NCBI GenBank assembly: GCA_019828595.1
Contig: JAHQRK010000008.1
Coordinates: forward strand, 930,001-994,000
Direction of reading: 5' to 3'
Origin: Aphanomyces cochlioides
Lineage: Eukaryota; Oomycota; Saprolegniomycetes; Saprolegniales; Verrucalvaceae
Length of the DNA: 64,000 nt
This document shows positions 1 to 10,762 of the stretch, in pieces (positions within the stretch are counted from its first letter, which is position 1; each line of letters opens with the position of its first letter). The notes under the pieces are model-generated. The model made no database searches, was not told the origin of the DNA, and saw only the letters and a list, made by a program, of their open reading frames with translations. Made by a program: the position numbers and the translations under genes.

Positions 1-2490
1 GTCCGTGAAGTGGGCAATCACGGGCACAATCGCAATGAGCAGCAAATGCACAACTATCCATGTAATTACGCGGCGCTGATGGCACACGACGGGGACTGTG
101 ATGGCCGTGCCACCCGTCGGCAACGTCTCGAGCTGAAAACGCGTCGACCCGCGCATTCCGACATAATGCATCGAGAACTAGTCAAGGCGGATTTGAGAAT
201 GGCAACGGTCAACTAGTGCAGCTGTTCGTCAGTCAAAACGGAGTGACTTCCGTCGTCGCCACGACATTTTGCATCATCTCCTCCCTGTCTCCCATGGCAT
301 CTTCATGGCAAAACTCCACCGAAATATCGACTCCATGGTACAAAAATGCACTTTGCACTTCCGAAAAGGACACTTTTAACTGCAATTTCGTCTCGACATG
401 CACAATTTCGTCTGGAATTGACTCGGAAAAATGCTATCAAGCTGGGAATGCTCGAACGATTCGACAGTGGATGTCTCTCTCTTCCCCGCGTTGTCGTGAG
501 CCACTTGGACTTGAATTCATGTACAGAATGTCGCCCGTCGTGGCCCGTGTCACCTGCTGTGGCCACTGTATCTTGGGTGTTTCCCAGCATGAAGGTTGCA
601 TGACGAGAAGAGTAGCACTGGAGGAGACAGTCACGACGGGCATGTGGCGTGGAATTGCCTTAAAGCATGCCATCCATCCAAGCACCCATTGCATCTGGAC
701 AGTGCGCGACCAGCGTTCGCGCCTCCTGTCGACTGAATTTCCACGTGATCTATGGCTAGCTACTGACATTTTTGTCAACTTGCCGCTCGACGCGCTGGAA
801 AATCAAGCGCAAAGCGCAAGACAAGAGCGTGTTCACGTGCTAACGACTCAACTGCACTTGGTTGATGCAATTCAGACAGCGTGGGACGACGTAACAAGCG
901 TGGTGGTGCATGTTTCTCCTCGGGCCAAGTTGGCCGCTCGGCGTTCTTCACCCACTCACGCTTCAATTCATCCACGCACATTTGAACGCCAGCCACATCG
1001 GAGATTTCACGAGATTGAAATGGCCACCACGACGACGGGCTTTATGTGTGTGATATTTTACTCGCCCCTCTCTCAAGGCTGACGTCATATGCAGAGACCA
1101 CGCGGCGGCGGCTGGTGGGCAATAGACACGAGATGGACTTGGCGACGACGCGACCATGAAAACTGTTGCGGTCATCCAGCTAGAAAGATTCTCGGCAAGA
1201 CGAAAGTGTCCGTTGTACAAGTCCAGCGAGTTGTCAAACTTGATGGTTGAGAATTCCATGTTGGCAGAAAGTGCATTCTTCGCCCGACGACCGAGACGGC
1301 GACATGTTATTCATTGTTGTTCGCAACAAACTGTCGCAAAGGTTGCACGCACTTGAGCTGCAAAAAGAGCACTCTACACTGTACACGAGCATAAATTTGA
1401 AGAGATTCCACGACAAGTGTCAGCTTGTTGGCAAGAGAGAAAGAAGCTTCACATGGTTGATCTGCTAGCGTTGAACGTGAAGCTCTGCCGCCCTCCATGC
1501 ATCTCGTCGTGGTCGCCAGCTCGTTTTCAACGACCACTGCGAAAACAGAAGGAGTCGGAACAGCTTGTTGTTCATCCAGAGACGGGAAATTCATGCACAG
1601 CGACGCTGGTCGTTCATTTCAAGCATTACAACACATCATTCTCTTGAACGCCGTTGCCTGTTGATGCAAGCAAAACGTCGTTGCATCGAGTTTGCACTTG
1701 GCAACGCACAAATTTGCACCAAAATTTATGAAATTTCATGTGTTTTTGAGATTTATCTTCGACTGCTTTGGGAGAATTTTGGACAAGCAAATATTGACAT
1801 ATACCTCGTTTTAATGACATTGTAGAGTAAAAGACCTTATTTTAAAGACTTTTCCATTTAGTCTTGACATGGTAGATGTTGTTAAAGCAAGGTAGAAGTC
1901 GCAATGCGATAATTTGATGTTGAAATGGGAAACACCAACAACTTCAATCCGCAAATCCCGGTCAGAGAGCACATGCCACGGGTGTGCAAAGGACAGAGAG
2001 CAGACGAGATGAAAGCATTCTGCGGAGGAAGATTTGTTGTCCTTCGTATTGACGCCATCCAGCTTTCATGCGATCGAAGGAGCTCCAGGAGCTAAAATGC
2101 CTTGGTTGGAATTCCACCTGGGTGCAATAGATGGCCTTCTGCTCCGTCGACCTTCAATGTTGTCGCTGAACTTTTCGCCATGAGCTGTTTTATACTGAAT
2201 GGAGCTCTTCTTGCTGTCTCTTGCCACCACGACAAGCAGCCAACGCAGTTGTTGCATCCCATTCCTGGATGTTATTAATCTCGACAAGTCTGACATGAGC
2301 AAAGTTAAAAGAGAAGAAAGAGTATATTTAAAAGAGTCGAGCTCAGTTCTATCCTTTCGCTCGAGGGGCGGGGCTTGTACTTAAAAAATTCGTAGTAATT
2401 CAATTCATCGTAGGGGGAAGTTCATACAAAATTGGGGGGAGGCAAACGTTAACCAAGAGCATTTTTCTTGGACACAAGTCTGGACAACAT
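1..2490. other. Gene-poor stretch, no supported gene
   Basis: Open frames occur on both strands (the longest is 216-1082, +), but none shows a recognisable domain, signal peptide or internal homology, and competing frames of similar length overlap it. The 14-mer TGCACTTTGCACTT at 347-360 recurs elsewhere in the window. The last ~700 bases become AT-rich. Degenerate gene or transposon remains are possible, but I cannot name any. Confidence 0.4.
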
Positions 2491-3177
2491 TTAAATGTGG
2501 GCTTCAGCAGGGCGAACGTTGTTCGACACTGGAGCATCACCAGCAGCGGTTTGAGCCACTGGTAGAGCAGTTGGAGCAGCCTTTGACGTGGTGTCCATTG
2601 GGTAGTACGCGTCACAGACGGTTACAGCGACGGGAGCAGGTTGAGACACAAGTGAAGCTGGTAGATAGGAGGCCATGACATCGACAAACTCTTGTGCTTC
2701 TTGGCTGGAGTGGAGGACTTTTCCAAGGCGAATAAACTTGTTCTGGTACATGAATCCAACGCGGTTCTGCGCAGTGCAATGGATCGGTCCCATTTGGGCG
2801 GTTTCAAACTGCCGGATCGAGCCAAGACCAGCACCTGGAACACGCCATTCGTACGTAAACTTGGAGCCCGACGTTGAAAAGCGTTCGTAGCCATGGAGCA
2901 GCCACTGAACGCCACAAAAGACGCATAAGCTAGCGCACATGGCAATGACAATGCCAATGAAAAAGAGAGCCAACGGGTTGAGCAGCAGGGCAATCGAGCC
3001 AAACGCGACAACCGTGCCTAGAGCGACCAAAACAGCGACGCGCCACGGCGACGTGAGCACTCGAATCCTCACGGATACGCCATCCTGGTTGCATGCATCC
3101 AGAGTCACACGGTCCGACAACATGAGAGCGAATTCACAAATGGAGCTTGTGGGATGCCGCCAGGAAGGTTTTGGCAT
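2491..3177 (-). CDS. Two-TM membrane protein of unknown function
   Basis: The frame from the ATG at 3177 encodes about 228 residues. A soluble N-terminus of ~45 residues is followed by a pair of hydrophobic segments near residues 50-95 (LVALGTVVAFGSIALLL, then FFIGIVIAMCASLCVF), forming a hairpin. After it comes a ~75-residue soluble stretch rich in beta-type residues, then a Pro/Ala/Val-rich tail. The post-TM part has the feel of a small PH-like domain such as those behind paired TM helices in other membrane proteins, but that is inference. The frame stays open upstream to 3243. I chose 3177 because a TATA box (3218-3225) lies 41-48 bases before it, so an upstream start would place the TATA box inside the coding region. 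No paralogue is seen in the window. Confidence 0.6.
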   Translation of the reverse strand: MPKPSWRHPTSSICEFALMLSDRVTLDACNQDGVSVRIRVLTSPWRVAVLVALGTVVAFGSIALLLNPLALFFIGIVIAMCASLCVFCGVQWLLHGYERFSTSGSKFTYEWRVPGAGLGSIRQFETAQMGPIHCTAQNRVGFMYQNKFIRLGKVLHSSQEAQEFVDVMASYLPASLVSQPAPVAVTVCDAYYPMDTTSKAAPTALPVAQTAAGDAPVSNNVRPAEAHI

Positions 3178-3217
3178 TGAAATGCACAATGCTGAGAATT
3201 GAGGCGAGTAGGGTATG

Positions 3218-3225
3218 TATTTATA
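3218..3225 (-). promoter_or_regulatory. TATA box of the two-TM protein gene
   Basis: On the minus strand this reads TATAAATA, 41-48 bases upstream of the ATG at 3177. A pyrimidine-rich CTCAATTCTCAGCATT stretch between the two resembles an oomycete initiator. Assigned from position and sequence only. Confidence 0.4.
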
Positions 3226-3243
3226 CAGGTTTTCAGAACCCAC

Positions 3244-6200
3244 TCAAGGCGACAATAACAATACTTCAATATCATATAGTATTAAATATAATATTTCAGG
3301 GGTTATGAAGATCCAAGTCCCCATGAGGCAGCTGCAAACTCAGAGCCAAAAAATGCTCGCCAGAAGGTCGTCTACTTTTTTTGCCACGGCCAGATCGTGA
3401 GCAATGCCAACGCAACCGACATGACGAGATGGCTCTCGAGGCAGTTATAAGTACAGCATTCGCCGAATTCTAACCTCTCAGAGCACGAGGTACTTTTCTC
3501 CATGTAGATTCGCCCTCTGTCGCGTGGAAAAACATGGTCCAACGTCACACCTTGGAGTGGACAGCGAACAATTCACTTGAAGTTTGTATGCTACGTGGCA
3601 CTGGGTCGTGCACGGTGAGCTTTTCAGCCTCGCCTGTCTCGACAAAGGCGAACGCAATCGACTTCGCAAGAGGAGAAGAGAGTGGGCGCTTGCTTTTTTA
3701 TCGCATCTGCTTGAAACTTCTCGGCGGTCGAGTTTCTTTGCATTTCGAAGGATCCCGTGCCTCTTCGTGGTCGGTGAGCGATCCACCGAGAAGCAAAAGG
3801 ATCGCTCCAAGATAGGAGTTTTTACGAGGAAAATGAAGTTTGAATTGCACAACATGGCGACGATGAGACCAGTCCGTGGATCAGTTGACCAGTTGCTCAG
3901 GGAGAAATTCTCGCATCCCCAGAAGTCTAGACTGCAATTTCGCCAACCGAGGACGACAAACGGAGGCGGGCGGTTCCAGCCCTGACGTGGTGAAAAAAAC
4001 TGCAACGAGTGCATCTTGCACTGTGTTTTTGTATCCACGACGCAGACATGTTTCCTCTCGTACAGCGTACTCGCGTGGCCATTTTTCGGAATTGTGGAGC
4101 AATATCGACGCATGTCCGCTTCAAGGTGGGACGACCTGCTGCATGTACAGCATGATCTGAAATACAGTGTAGACTCCATCAATGACATTTCTCTACGCTA
4201 ACGTTAGATGCGCATTGGGATCCACTCGTTTGGCCAAATATTTCATTCGAATGCAAAATCGATGAATTCCTCGGTTCGGCCATCTTGATGGCAACGCTGA
4301 GGGGGAATTCAGGGGGGCAACTGCGGGGGGAATGGTCAAAGTCGCAAGTGCAGACGACATTTAGGTGCAAGTTGAAAAAGAAGAGATATTCCCAAAGACA
4401 TACCACGGGGAAGTACATTGTACACGCGAAATGGGCATGTTTGTGGTTTGATATCGCTTTTCACAGCGTCGAGAGAACGCTCTGTATGCTTTTGATAGGC
4501 TCCGTGACTTTGTCGTCCTTTATGCAGCTCCGTAGAGGATGTGCACACAAGGGCCAAAGCTACGAATGACTCTCACGACGCATACTTTCGAGAAACTCTC
4601 TGTTCCAGCGCATGCTATCGTCGAATATTGTGCGGTTGGCAAGCAACGCTGTATTTAAGGCTTGTTCGCCGAGCAGGACAAGGCTAGTTGGTGAATTCAC
4701 TTGCCTCGCCCGTGTTTAGTCCACAAGCTCGTCGTGGTGACCGCAGAGATGTGGAGCTGTGCGGACACAAATCGTACGGTACGGACCTGTTTCTATTGCG
4801 AAGGACGCTGTTTCCACTGGCGCCAGGTAGATTTTTCACTTGTGCACTGAAACTCCCCCTTGGAGTTTGACTTTCCCCCATTAAATTTGGCCTCATTCAC
4901 TGTATGTCACCTTGTTCTATGCAACCCCCCACAAGACCCAAGTCTTTCAAAAGGCTTTTGAATCGCGAGGGGCTCCGTCCAGGGAGTTTGAAGCATTGGT
5001 ATGCCAAGGGGAACATAAAAAAGAATGCGTACGAGGATTCAGGAGGATTGCTTTTCCCCTTTCTCTCGAATAATCATTGTCTATCACCTTGGTGGTTTGA
5101 AGTGGCGGCCATTTATTTCCCAAGTCGTACCCCCTTCGATTACATGAACATTGAAAGCCTAAATTGAAACCACTCGGCAAGCAGTTCGACAAAAACCTTG
5201 TGATATGAATAGCTGGCAAAATATTTGCTCCAGCTAAATCGACGGGAGCTTGAGAAGTTTAGCCAACGATAACATTCCCCCCAGGCTTATTCTCGCAAGC
5301 CTCGAGACATTTTGTGGCAAGACGCTGGCGTATTTACGGTATAGAATGAACTTCCTTCACCCCCCTTCCACGTTCCCCCGAGGGGCAAACCCATAGATTG
5401 CATCTCTGCTGTACAACAATCAACCTCTTACATCGTCCATGAGTAGAATTTTGCCGACAACATTGAATGTTTGACCATTGCGTGAGCCAAACGACACGAA
5501 TATAGCAGTAAGATTCTAGCTGTTGCATAGTCGCAAGGCGATCGCGAATGTTTCAGCCAAGATTGAGTTTCGACCCGACGACGTCATCTCTCAACTTCTA
5601 GATCAGCCCATGAGACCTTACTAATCTGGCTTTGTTGGAGAATCGAAGTGGAGTTCGAAACGAGCTACTTGAAGCATTATAGATTTATGTATTGCCCTCC
5701 AGTACATTTCTAGACAAAGAGACTCAATTATTAATTATCTGAACTCCATGGCTCAGCCTACTACTCTATTTTGAGGGGGGGGGGCATACCCCTTCCATGG
5801 TTTCATTGTTTTCGGCCCCTGGACTGCACCTTGCTGATTCTCCAACATACACAATATTGCCCCGAAGGATTCACAGGCTCATGGGGGATGGAAGCACAAG
5901 TGTCGATGGATCACTTGCTGTCAGTTACAACATACACGCAAAAAATACCTCTTGTTTAGCCTGCACAGACAGCTTTGATCGGAATTTTGGCCGAATGGGA
6001 CTTGAAGTACTCGTTCATTTCAATCACAATTTACCCCTCACACTCGTTCCAGCATAGTATCTGAGCGGTATAACGACAATTTTCTGCTGGGGCGCTCAGC
6101 TGGAGATCAAGACTCTCGACAAACATTGACAAAACACTCTTTATTTCATATCCCTCAAATAAATGATATTGTCAATTTATCATATTAAAAAGGTTCTTTA

Positions 6201-7307
6201 GTTAAATAGTAAGACTTAAAACTTTATATTTGCTTTAAACTCATAGCTATGTGTATTTATTTGGGCTGTTCTCATTGATATATTTACTCTTACAGTTAAT
6301 AACGTTTAGTTAATGATATCTTCGTGAATTTATCATTTATAAAATTATATGGTGTGTGTACACTTTGGCCCAAACCTGAGCTAGAGCTGATTCTTAAAAG
6401 ACCCATGTCTCGTTGCAGTCGTTGCTTTGGATTCATTTCCTTTCTCCAAGTGCATCTGCGGATTTTACTCGACTCTTCACCCGGCGACCAGGTTGTGCGT
6501 GATGACAGAACATTTTGTCTTTGGATCCTCTGGTAGTTTTACAGTACTGATGTCCAATCTTCAACAAGATTGTGCTTCCTTCGCGTTCCAACCTGGTCGA
6601 TGCAGTCTCTCATTTGAGCAGAAGAGTGATTGAGAGGTGCCGCCGTCTCACTAATGGAAACGCCAGCCCACTATCGTACAGTAAACAATCCAGTGATATG
6701 TGCTGCCGTTTGCGTGTATTTGTTTTCACGTGCTGCTTTGTACTCTTTGACTCTTGATCACAAAAGCTACCCCTCCAAGGTGCAATCACAATTCCAAACG
6801 GGTGAAGCCCCCTGATCGGCATCCACTGGTAAAGACACTTTGATACCCCCGTTGGAACGAGTCGGACAGAAAGTTGCTCTGCGTCCGTGGCTTCGATATT
6901 CCGTTGAGGTCACGGCTGCTTCCTGTCCATTGCAATCAGAACGATTTATGTACTTTTAGTCGGTCACGATGAACAACCGCGATACATTTCACGGTCAACC
7001 TTGATAGATATCTTGGCCCTTCAAGATTGAAGCCACCTCGTTATCGACGCTGCTTTCAAGCCAACGAGATGCAGTCGATGCGTTGCGTTGCTTCGACAGT
7101 TGTTTCACGTCAATGACATGACTTGATCGCAACGCACGATTGGACGGCCTGCGGTAAGTGCAAAGTGCATTTATTTTGACCTTCTAATTTTAGACTTTAT
7201 GGTTTTCGTTAAAATAATTATATGCTTTCTTTCTCTCGATTTTGTGTCTTACATAACTGGTCCAACCTGGTCAAAGTTGTCGAAAACCTCATTCTGATAT
7301 TTGCCTC
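3244..7307. other. Gene-poor stretch, no supported gene
   Basis: Overlapping open frames around 3478-4188 exist on both strands with no recognisable domain and no frame clearly preferred. From 4.7 to 7.1 kb I see only short frames, several G-runs (for example 5774-5784) and AT-rich blocks (6120-6350). No RNA gene was recognised. Confidence 0.4.
7156..7169 (-). promoter_or_regulatory. TGCACTTTGCACTT motif upstream of nucleoredoxin gene
   Basis: On the minus strand this is exactly TGCACTTTGCACTT, about 140 bases before the nucleoredoxin ATG. The same 14-mer occurs at 347-360 and 37191-37204. Shorter versions lie upstream of the TKL kinase gene (16924-16934, 17013-17022). It could be a cis element or merely a dispersed repeat core. 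Confidence 0.3.
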
Positions 7308-8369
7308 ATGGTGGAGACGACGACGGAATATCATGGATTCTGGGCCGACCTGTTCAATGGTGAGGCCAAGCCCGGCCAGCTCACCGACGCCAACGGAACG
7401 CCGATTTCCCTCCAAGACCTCAATCATATTGTGCTCGTGCTAATGTCAGCCTACTGGTGCCCACCATGTCGAGCCTTGACGCCATTGCTGATCGAGTTTG
7501 CCCAAGACAACAAAGACGAAGTGTCGGTCGTCTACTTGAGCCGTGACTACAACCAAAAGATGTTCGATTTCAACTTGAGCACCAAGCCATACAACCGGTT
7601 CTCGTGGAACGATTCGTTCTTGGAAGTGTTCAAGCAACTCAAGGCGGCGTACCCGTCGATCTTGGGCATTCCAACGTTGTTTGCGGTTGATCGTGACTCG
7701 GGCAAAGTCCTTGCTCAACGCGCGGCTGTTAGCATTCGCTCCCGCCCTGCAAGTGTGATTTCCGAATGGAAGAATGGCCAAGACATTACTGAGGAAGAAG
7801 AAAATGCATGGTGGGACACCCAGCGCGGCGATATTGAGCCAGTGGGCATTTTGCCCATCCTCCCTCTTGATACCATTGTTGACGCGCAAGGCAATCCCGT
7901 CTCTGAGGACTCCCTGAAGCAATTTATTGTTTTGTTCTTTGGGGCGACATGGGCATACGGTATTGATGCTATTTCCCCACAAGTGACGTCTTTTGCCAAA
8001 GACAATGCCGACGACGTGAGTCTTATTTACTTTTCCCTTGAGGACGAAGAAAGCGAGTCGTTCAAACCTATTGAAGGAACTGACGTGTTGCGATTCAAGT
8101 GGAGCCCAGACCTTCGCAAGATCGCTTACAACGCCGACAAGATCATGACGAAGGATAATCCAAGAAACACACTTGCCGCTCCTCGTGTGTTGGTCTACGA
8201 AAAGTCTACGCATACTCTGGTTGGGGACAATCGATATGGTATTACGATCAATCCAACGACGGTGCTGGATGCATGGAAGAAAGGCGACGCCGGGGTCACA
8301 CGAGAAGAAATTAGTGAATATTTTGCAAGAAAGCATGCTGAAGCAGAGAAGAAGCAAGCGAAGGCATGA
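7308..8369 (+). CDS. Nucleoredoxin-like protein, two thioredoxin folds
   Basis: The single frame encodes 353 residues. The first thioredoxin-like domain (about residues 10-160) carries the redox motif W50-C51-P-P-C54, typical of nucleoredoxin/tryparedoxin proteins. These act as cytosolic or nuclear dithiol-disulfide oxidoreductases. A second thioredoxin-like domain (about 190-335) repeats the pattern IVDAQGNPVSEDSLKQF followed by FFGATWAYGID. There the CxxC is replaced, so it is probably redox-inactive and structural or substrate-binding. The C-terminus is Lys/Ala/Glu-rich (HAEAEKKQAKA). No signal peptide or intron is evident. The ATG at 7308 starts the domain with normal spacing. Directly downstream, 8740-9426 is a decayed copy. 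Family assignment is firm; the partner proteins are unknown. Confidence 0.85.
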   Translation: MVETTTEYHGFWADLFNGEAKPGQLTDANGTPISLQDLNHIVLVLMSAYWCPPCRALTPLLIEFAQDNKDEVSVVYLSRDYNQKMFDFNLSTKPYNRFSWNDSFLEVFKQLKAAYPSILGIPTLFAVDRDSGKVLAQRAAVSIRSRPASVISEWKNGQDITEEEENAWWDTQRGDIEPVGILPILPLDTIVDAQGNPVSEDSLKQFIVLFFGATWAYGIDAISPQVTSFAKDNADDVSLIYFSLEDEESESFKPIEGTDVLRFKWSPDLRKIAYNADKIMTKDNPRNTLAAPRVLVYEKSTHTLVGDNRYGITINPTTVLDAWKKGDAGVTREEISEYFARKHAEAEKKQAKA

Positions 8370-8739
8370 GCACGACAGTACTCTGTGTGTACATTTTAGT
8401 TTGTACATTTTGTATCCCTGTTTATTCAAACAATTTGATTGTTGCATTCATTTGTAATTGCCAAGATGCCCAACCAGAGAGATATCCTTGTCTTGCTACG
8501 ACAACTTGGATTGATTGCGTTGGTGAATCACCTGAATTCGTCTTTCGCTCTACATCCATTGAGCAAACTGCACCACCAGTTTACGAGGATGCTGCAAATC
8601 GGCATATCAAATTTGATTCGAATCGATTTAATTCTCCCATCAAGAAGTACTCGAACCCTCTGGAGGGGATGTTTCAACAGGGGGGGGCATCGCTGTCGAC
8701 TTGTAATTTAAAGGAAATTGCACCGGGAATGAAATCCAC

Positions 8740-9426
8740 ATGACAATGGTTGGAAGTTGTCGTGAAGTTGTCAGGAAATGCGCAATGAATTTTCTGTCGA
8801 GCTACCATCGACTGCATCGGCAAACGGGCTTTCCAGTCTCCAGCAGAAATCCAGGAAGTTTGGAATGGATGAAGACGCAAATGTGCATCCACGTTGAAGT
8901 GTCTGAGTTGGTACTGAATCCCCAGTGTTGTTTGCTTGATATTCATCTTCCTCATTGTTGACGCGCAAGGAAACCGAGTCTCTGAGGACTCTCTGAAGCA
9001 GTTCATTGTTCTCTACTTTGGATCGACGTGGGCGCAAAATGTAGACGCTCTTACACCTGCCATTGTCGAGTTTGCAAAAGCAAATGCCGACGACGTGCGT
9101 GTTGTGTACTTCTCCCTGAAGAAAAAGAAGCGTCCAACCCATCGAAGGCTCTGACATTTTACGATTCAAATGGAGTCCTGATCGCATCGAGATTGCTCAC
9201 AACGCTGCCAAGGTCATGTCCAAGGACGAGCCGAGGAATACTGTGGCTGTACGTCGTGTGTTGGTTTATGAAAAGTCGACAATCTTGTTGGCAAACATCG
9301 TTTCGGAATTTTGATCAATTCTACGACTGTCGTGGATGCATGGAAGAAGGGCCACACAAGAAGAAATCAATGCATGGCCAAGTCGTAGCTCATGAAGTGA
9401 AGAAGGAAGAGAAGGCATACGTTTGA
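8740..9426 (+). pseudogene. Decayed tandem copy of the nucleoredoxin-like gene
   Basis: From 8953 the DNA reads IVDAQGNRVSEDSLKQF and YFGSTWAQNVDALTP, clearly homologous to the second domain of the intact gene 600 bases upstream. After FSLKKKK near 9123 the homology moves to another frame (SDILRFKWSP, then DEPRNTVAVRRVLVYEK), so at least one frameshift is present. A further break follows near 9290-9360. Similarity before 8930 is weaker but recognisable in patches (EWMK, VSSRNPGSLEW). The CxxC-bearing first domain is not recoverable. It is best explained as a tandem duplicate that decayed. Confidence 0.75.
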
Positions 9427-10762
9427 TCACGTTGAAATATGGTGGGGACATCTGGGACGTGTGAAATTTTTATACAGCCAGTGTATTCACAGACTGTCAA
9501 TTCCACGCACAAATATCGTTTCCAAGAGTGTCTGAAGGATGTTGCCACCAACAAGTGGCTCTGTGAGCTCTGTCGTCTGCTCCCCGACACTTTCTTTGAT
9601 AAGCCAACTGAAGCATGGACTAGACAGGGCGAATATCGCCTTGGATCCTCACAGAACCTGGAGGAAGATATCCTTGTTCATATATAAACTCTATCCAGCA
9701 TCCAAGTATTGAATAAGTGATGTCAAAATATTTTGCAGATATATTTTTCGGAACTACTAAGTACTACGTAGTATATGGAGTTTTCTCGGTCATGACTGCG
9801 GTCATAGTTCATTTTTGGTCGTATTATGACCAGGATAAAATATTCTGTTTTTTCATTTTTCTTTCACAATAGGACACCGAAAATCTTGTTTTCAAGCTTA
9901 AATCAGGCATCACAAGACATGTAAACTTTGTAATGACCGCTCTAGCAGTCGAGATGGCTCTCATCATGGAGCATGATAGTCTTGACCTTGGCAGGAGTGA
10001 TGACAACGAGTGTTTGTATTAGCTTAAAATTAGTATGATGACCAGATTTAAATATATCTCGAATATACTTGTGTATATTCCGTGGTTTGCGAAACAATCA
10101 CGAAACAACCTCTGAGATATTTTATATCAACTGTTTGAGAGTTTTTGTTTGAACATGTGTGTCAGATCAGTCAGCCACCAACCCAAGGATGCACACCACG
10201 AGAGGCAGGAGGTCAAGCAAGAAGAGGGCGCACATCACAGTTGGCATGACAGTAAGACAGCTCAACTTTCACTACTTTCATCTCATTGTTACGATTAGGC
10301 AAATCACAGGAACTTGGATTTGTTCAGAGCCCGCCATCGACAGCTTGTCCAGGTACAATTGACCTGAGCACACCCTGGGCTCCACTTGCGTCCGACAAAC
10401 AAATCAACGAACTGCACTACCACCACGACGGTCTCCACAAGTACATCGTACAGTCCTTACGGCCCAAATGTTGTGCCTTCCAACATATCGATTCAGTCGT
10501 TGACAGGCTTTACGTACACAACGCTCGATTGTACAATATGCATGTAATCCACCATGCATTCAGCCCATCACAAACGCAAATTCAGTAGACAGCACAGCCC
10601 TCAGATGACAAATTGTTGGGCTCAAAATGTAGGAAGTATATTGTAGTTACGTCACGGCTAAATATTTATTTGACTTGTAGATATGTCAGACTTGGACAGA
10701 GCTATGTGGCCAACACAAGGCATGATTCGTCTGATGCTAACAAACTCACGATGTAGAAGGAT
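9427..10762. other. Stretch without a confident gene
   Basis: AT-rich DNA. It has GGTCATGAC-type palindromes near 9793-9835, related to the dispersed repeat near 15.86 kb. At 10159-10588 there are short frames separated by an intron-like segment (about 10252-10298). One frame reads as a Thr/Ser-rich stretch (TNCTTTTTVSTSTSYSP), so a decayed secreted-protein gene is possible but not supported well enough to call. Confidence 0.35.

Noticed and set aside
216..1082. 288-codon open frame as a protein gene
   Set aside because: Competing frames overlap it on both strands, no domain, signal or repeat is recognisable, and composition matches the surrounding non-coding DNA.
3478..4188. 236-codon minus-strand frame
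   Set aside because: No recognisable feature. It starts and stops without promoter context, and several equally long frames overlap it.
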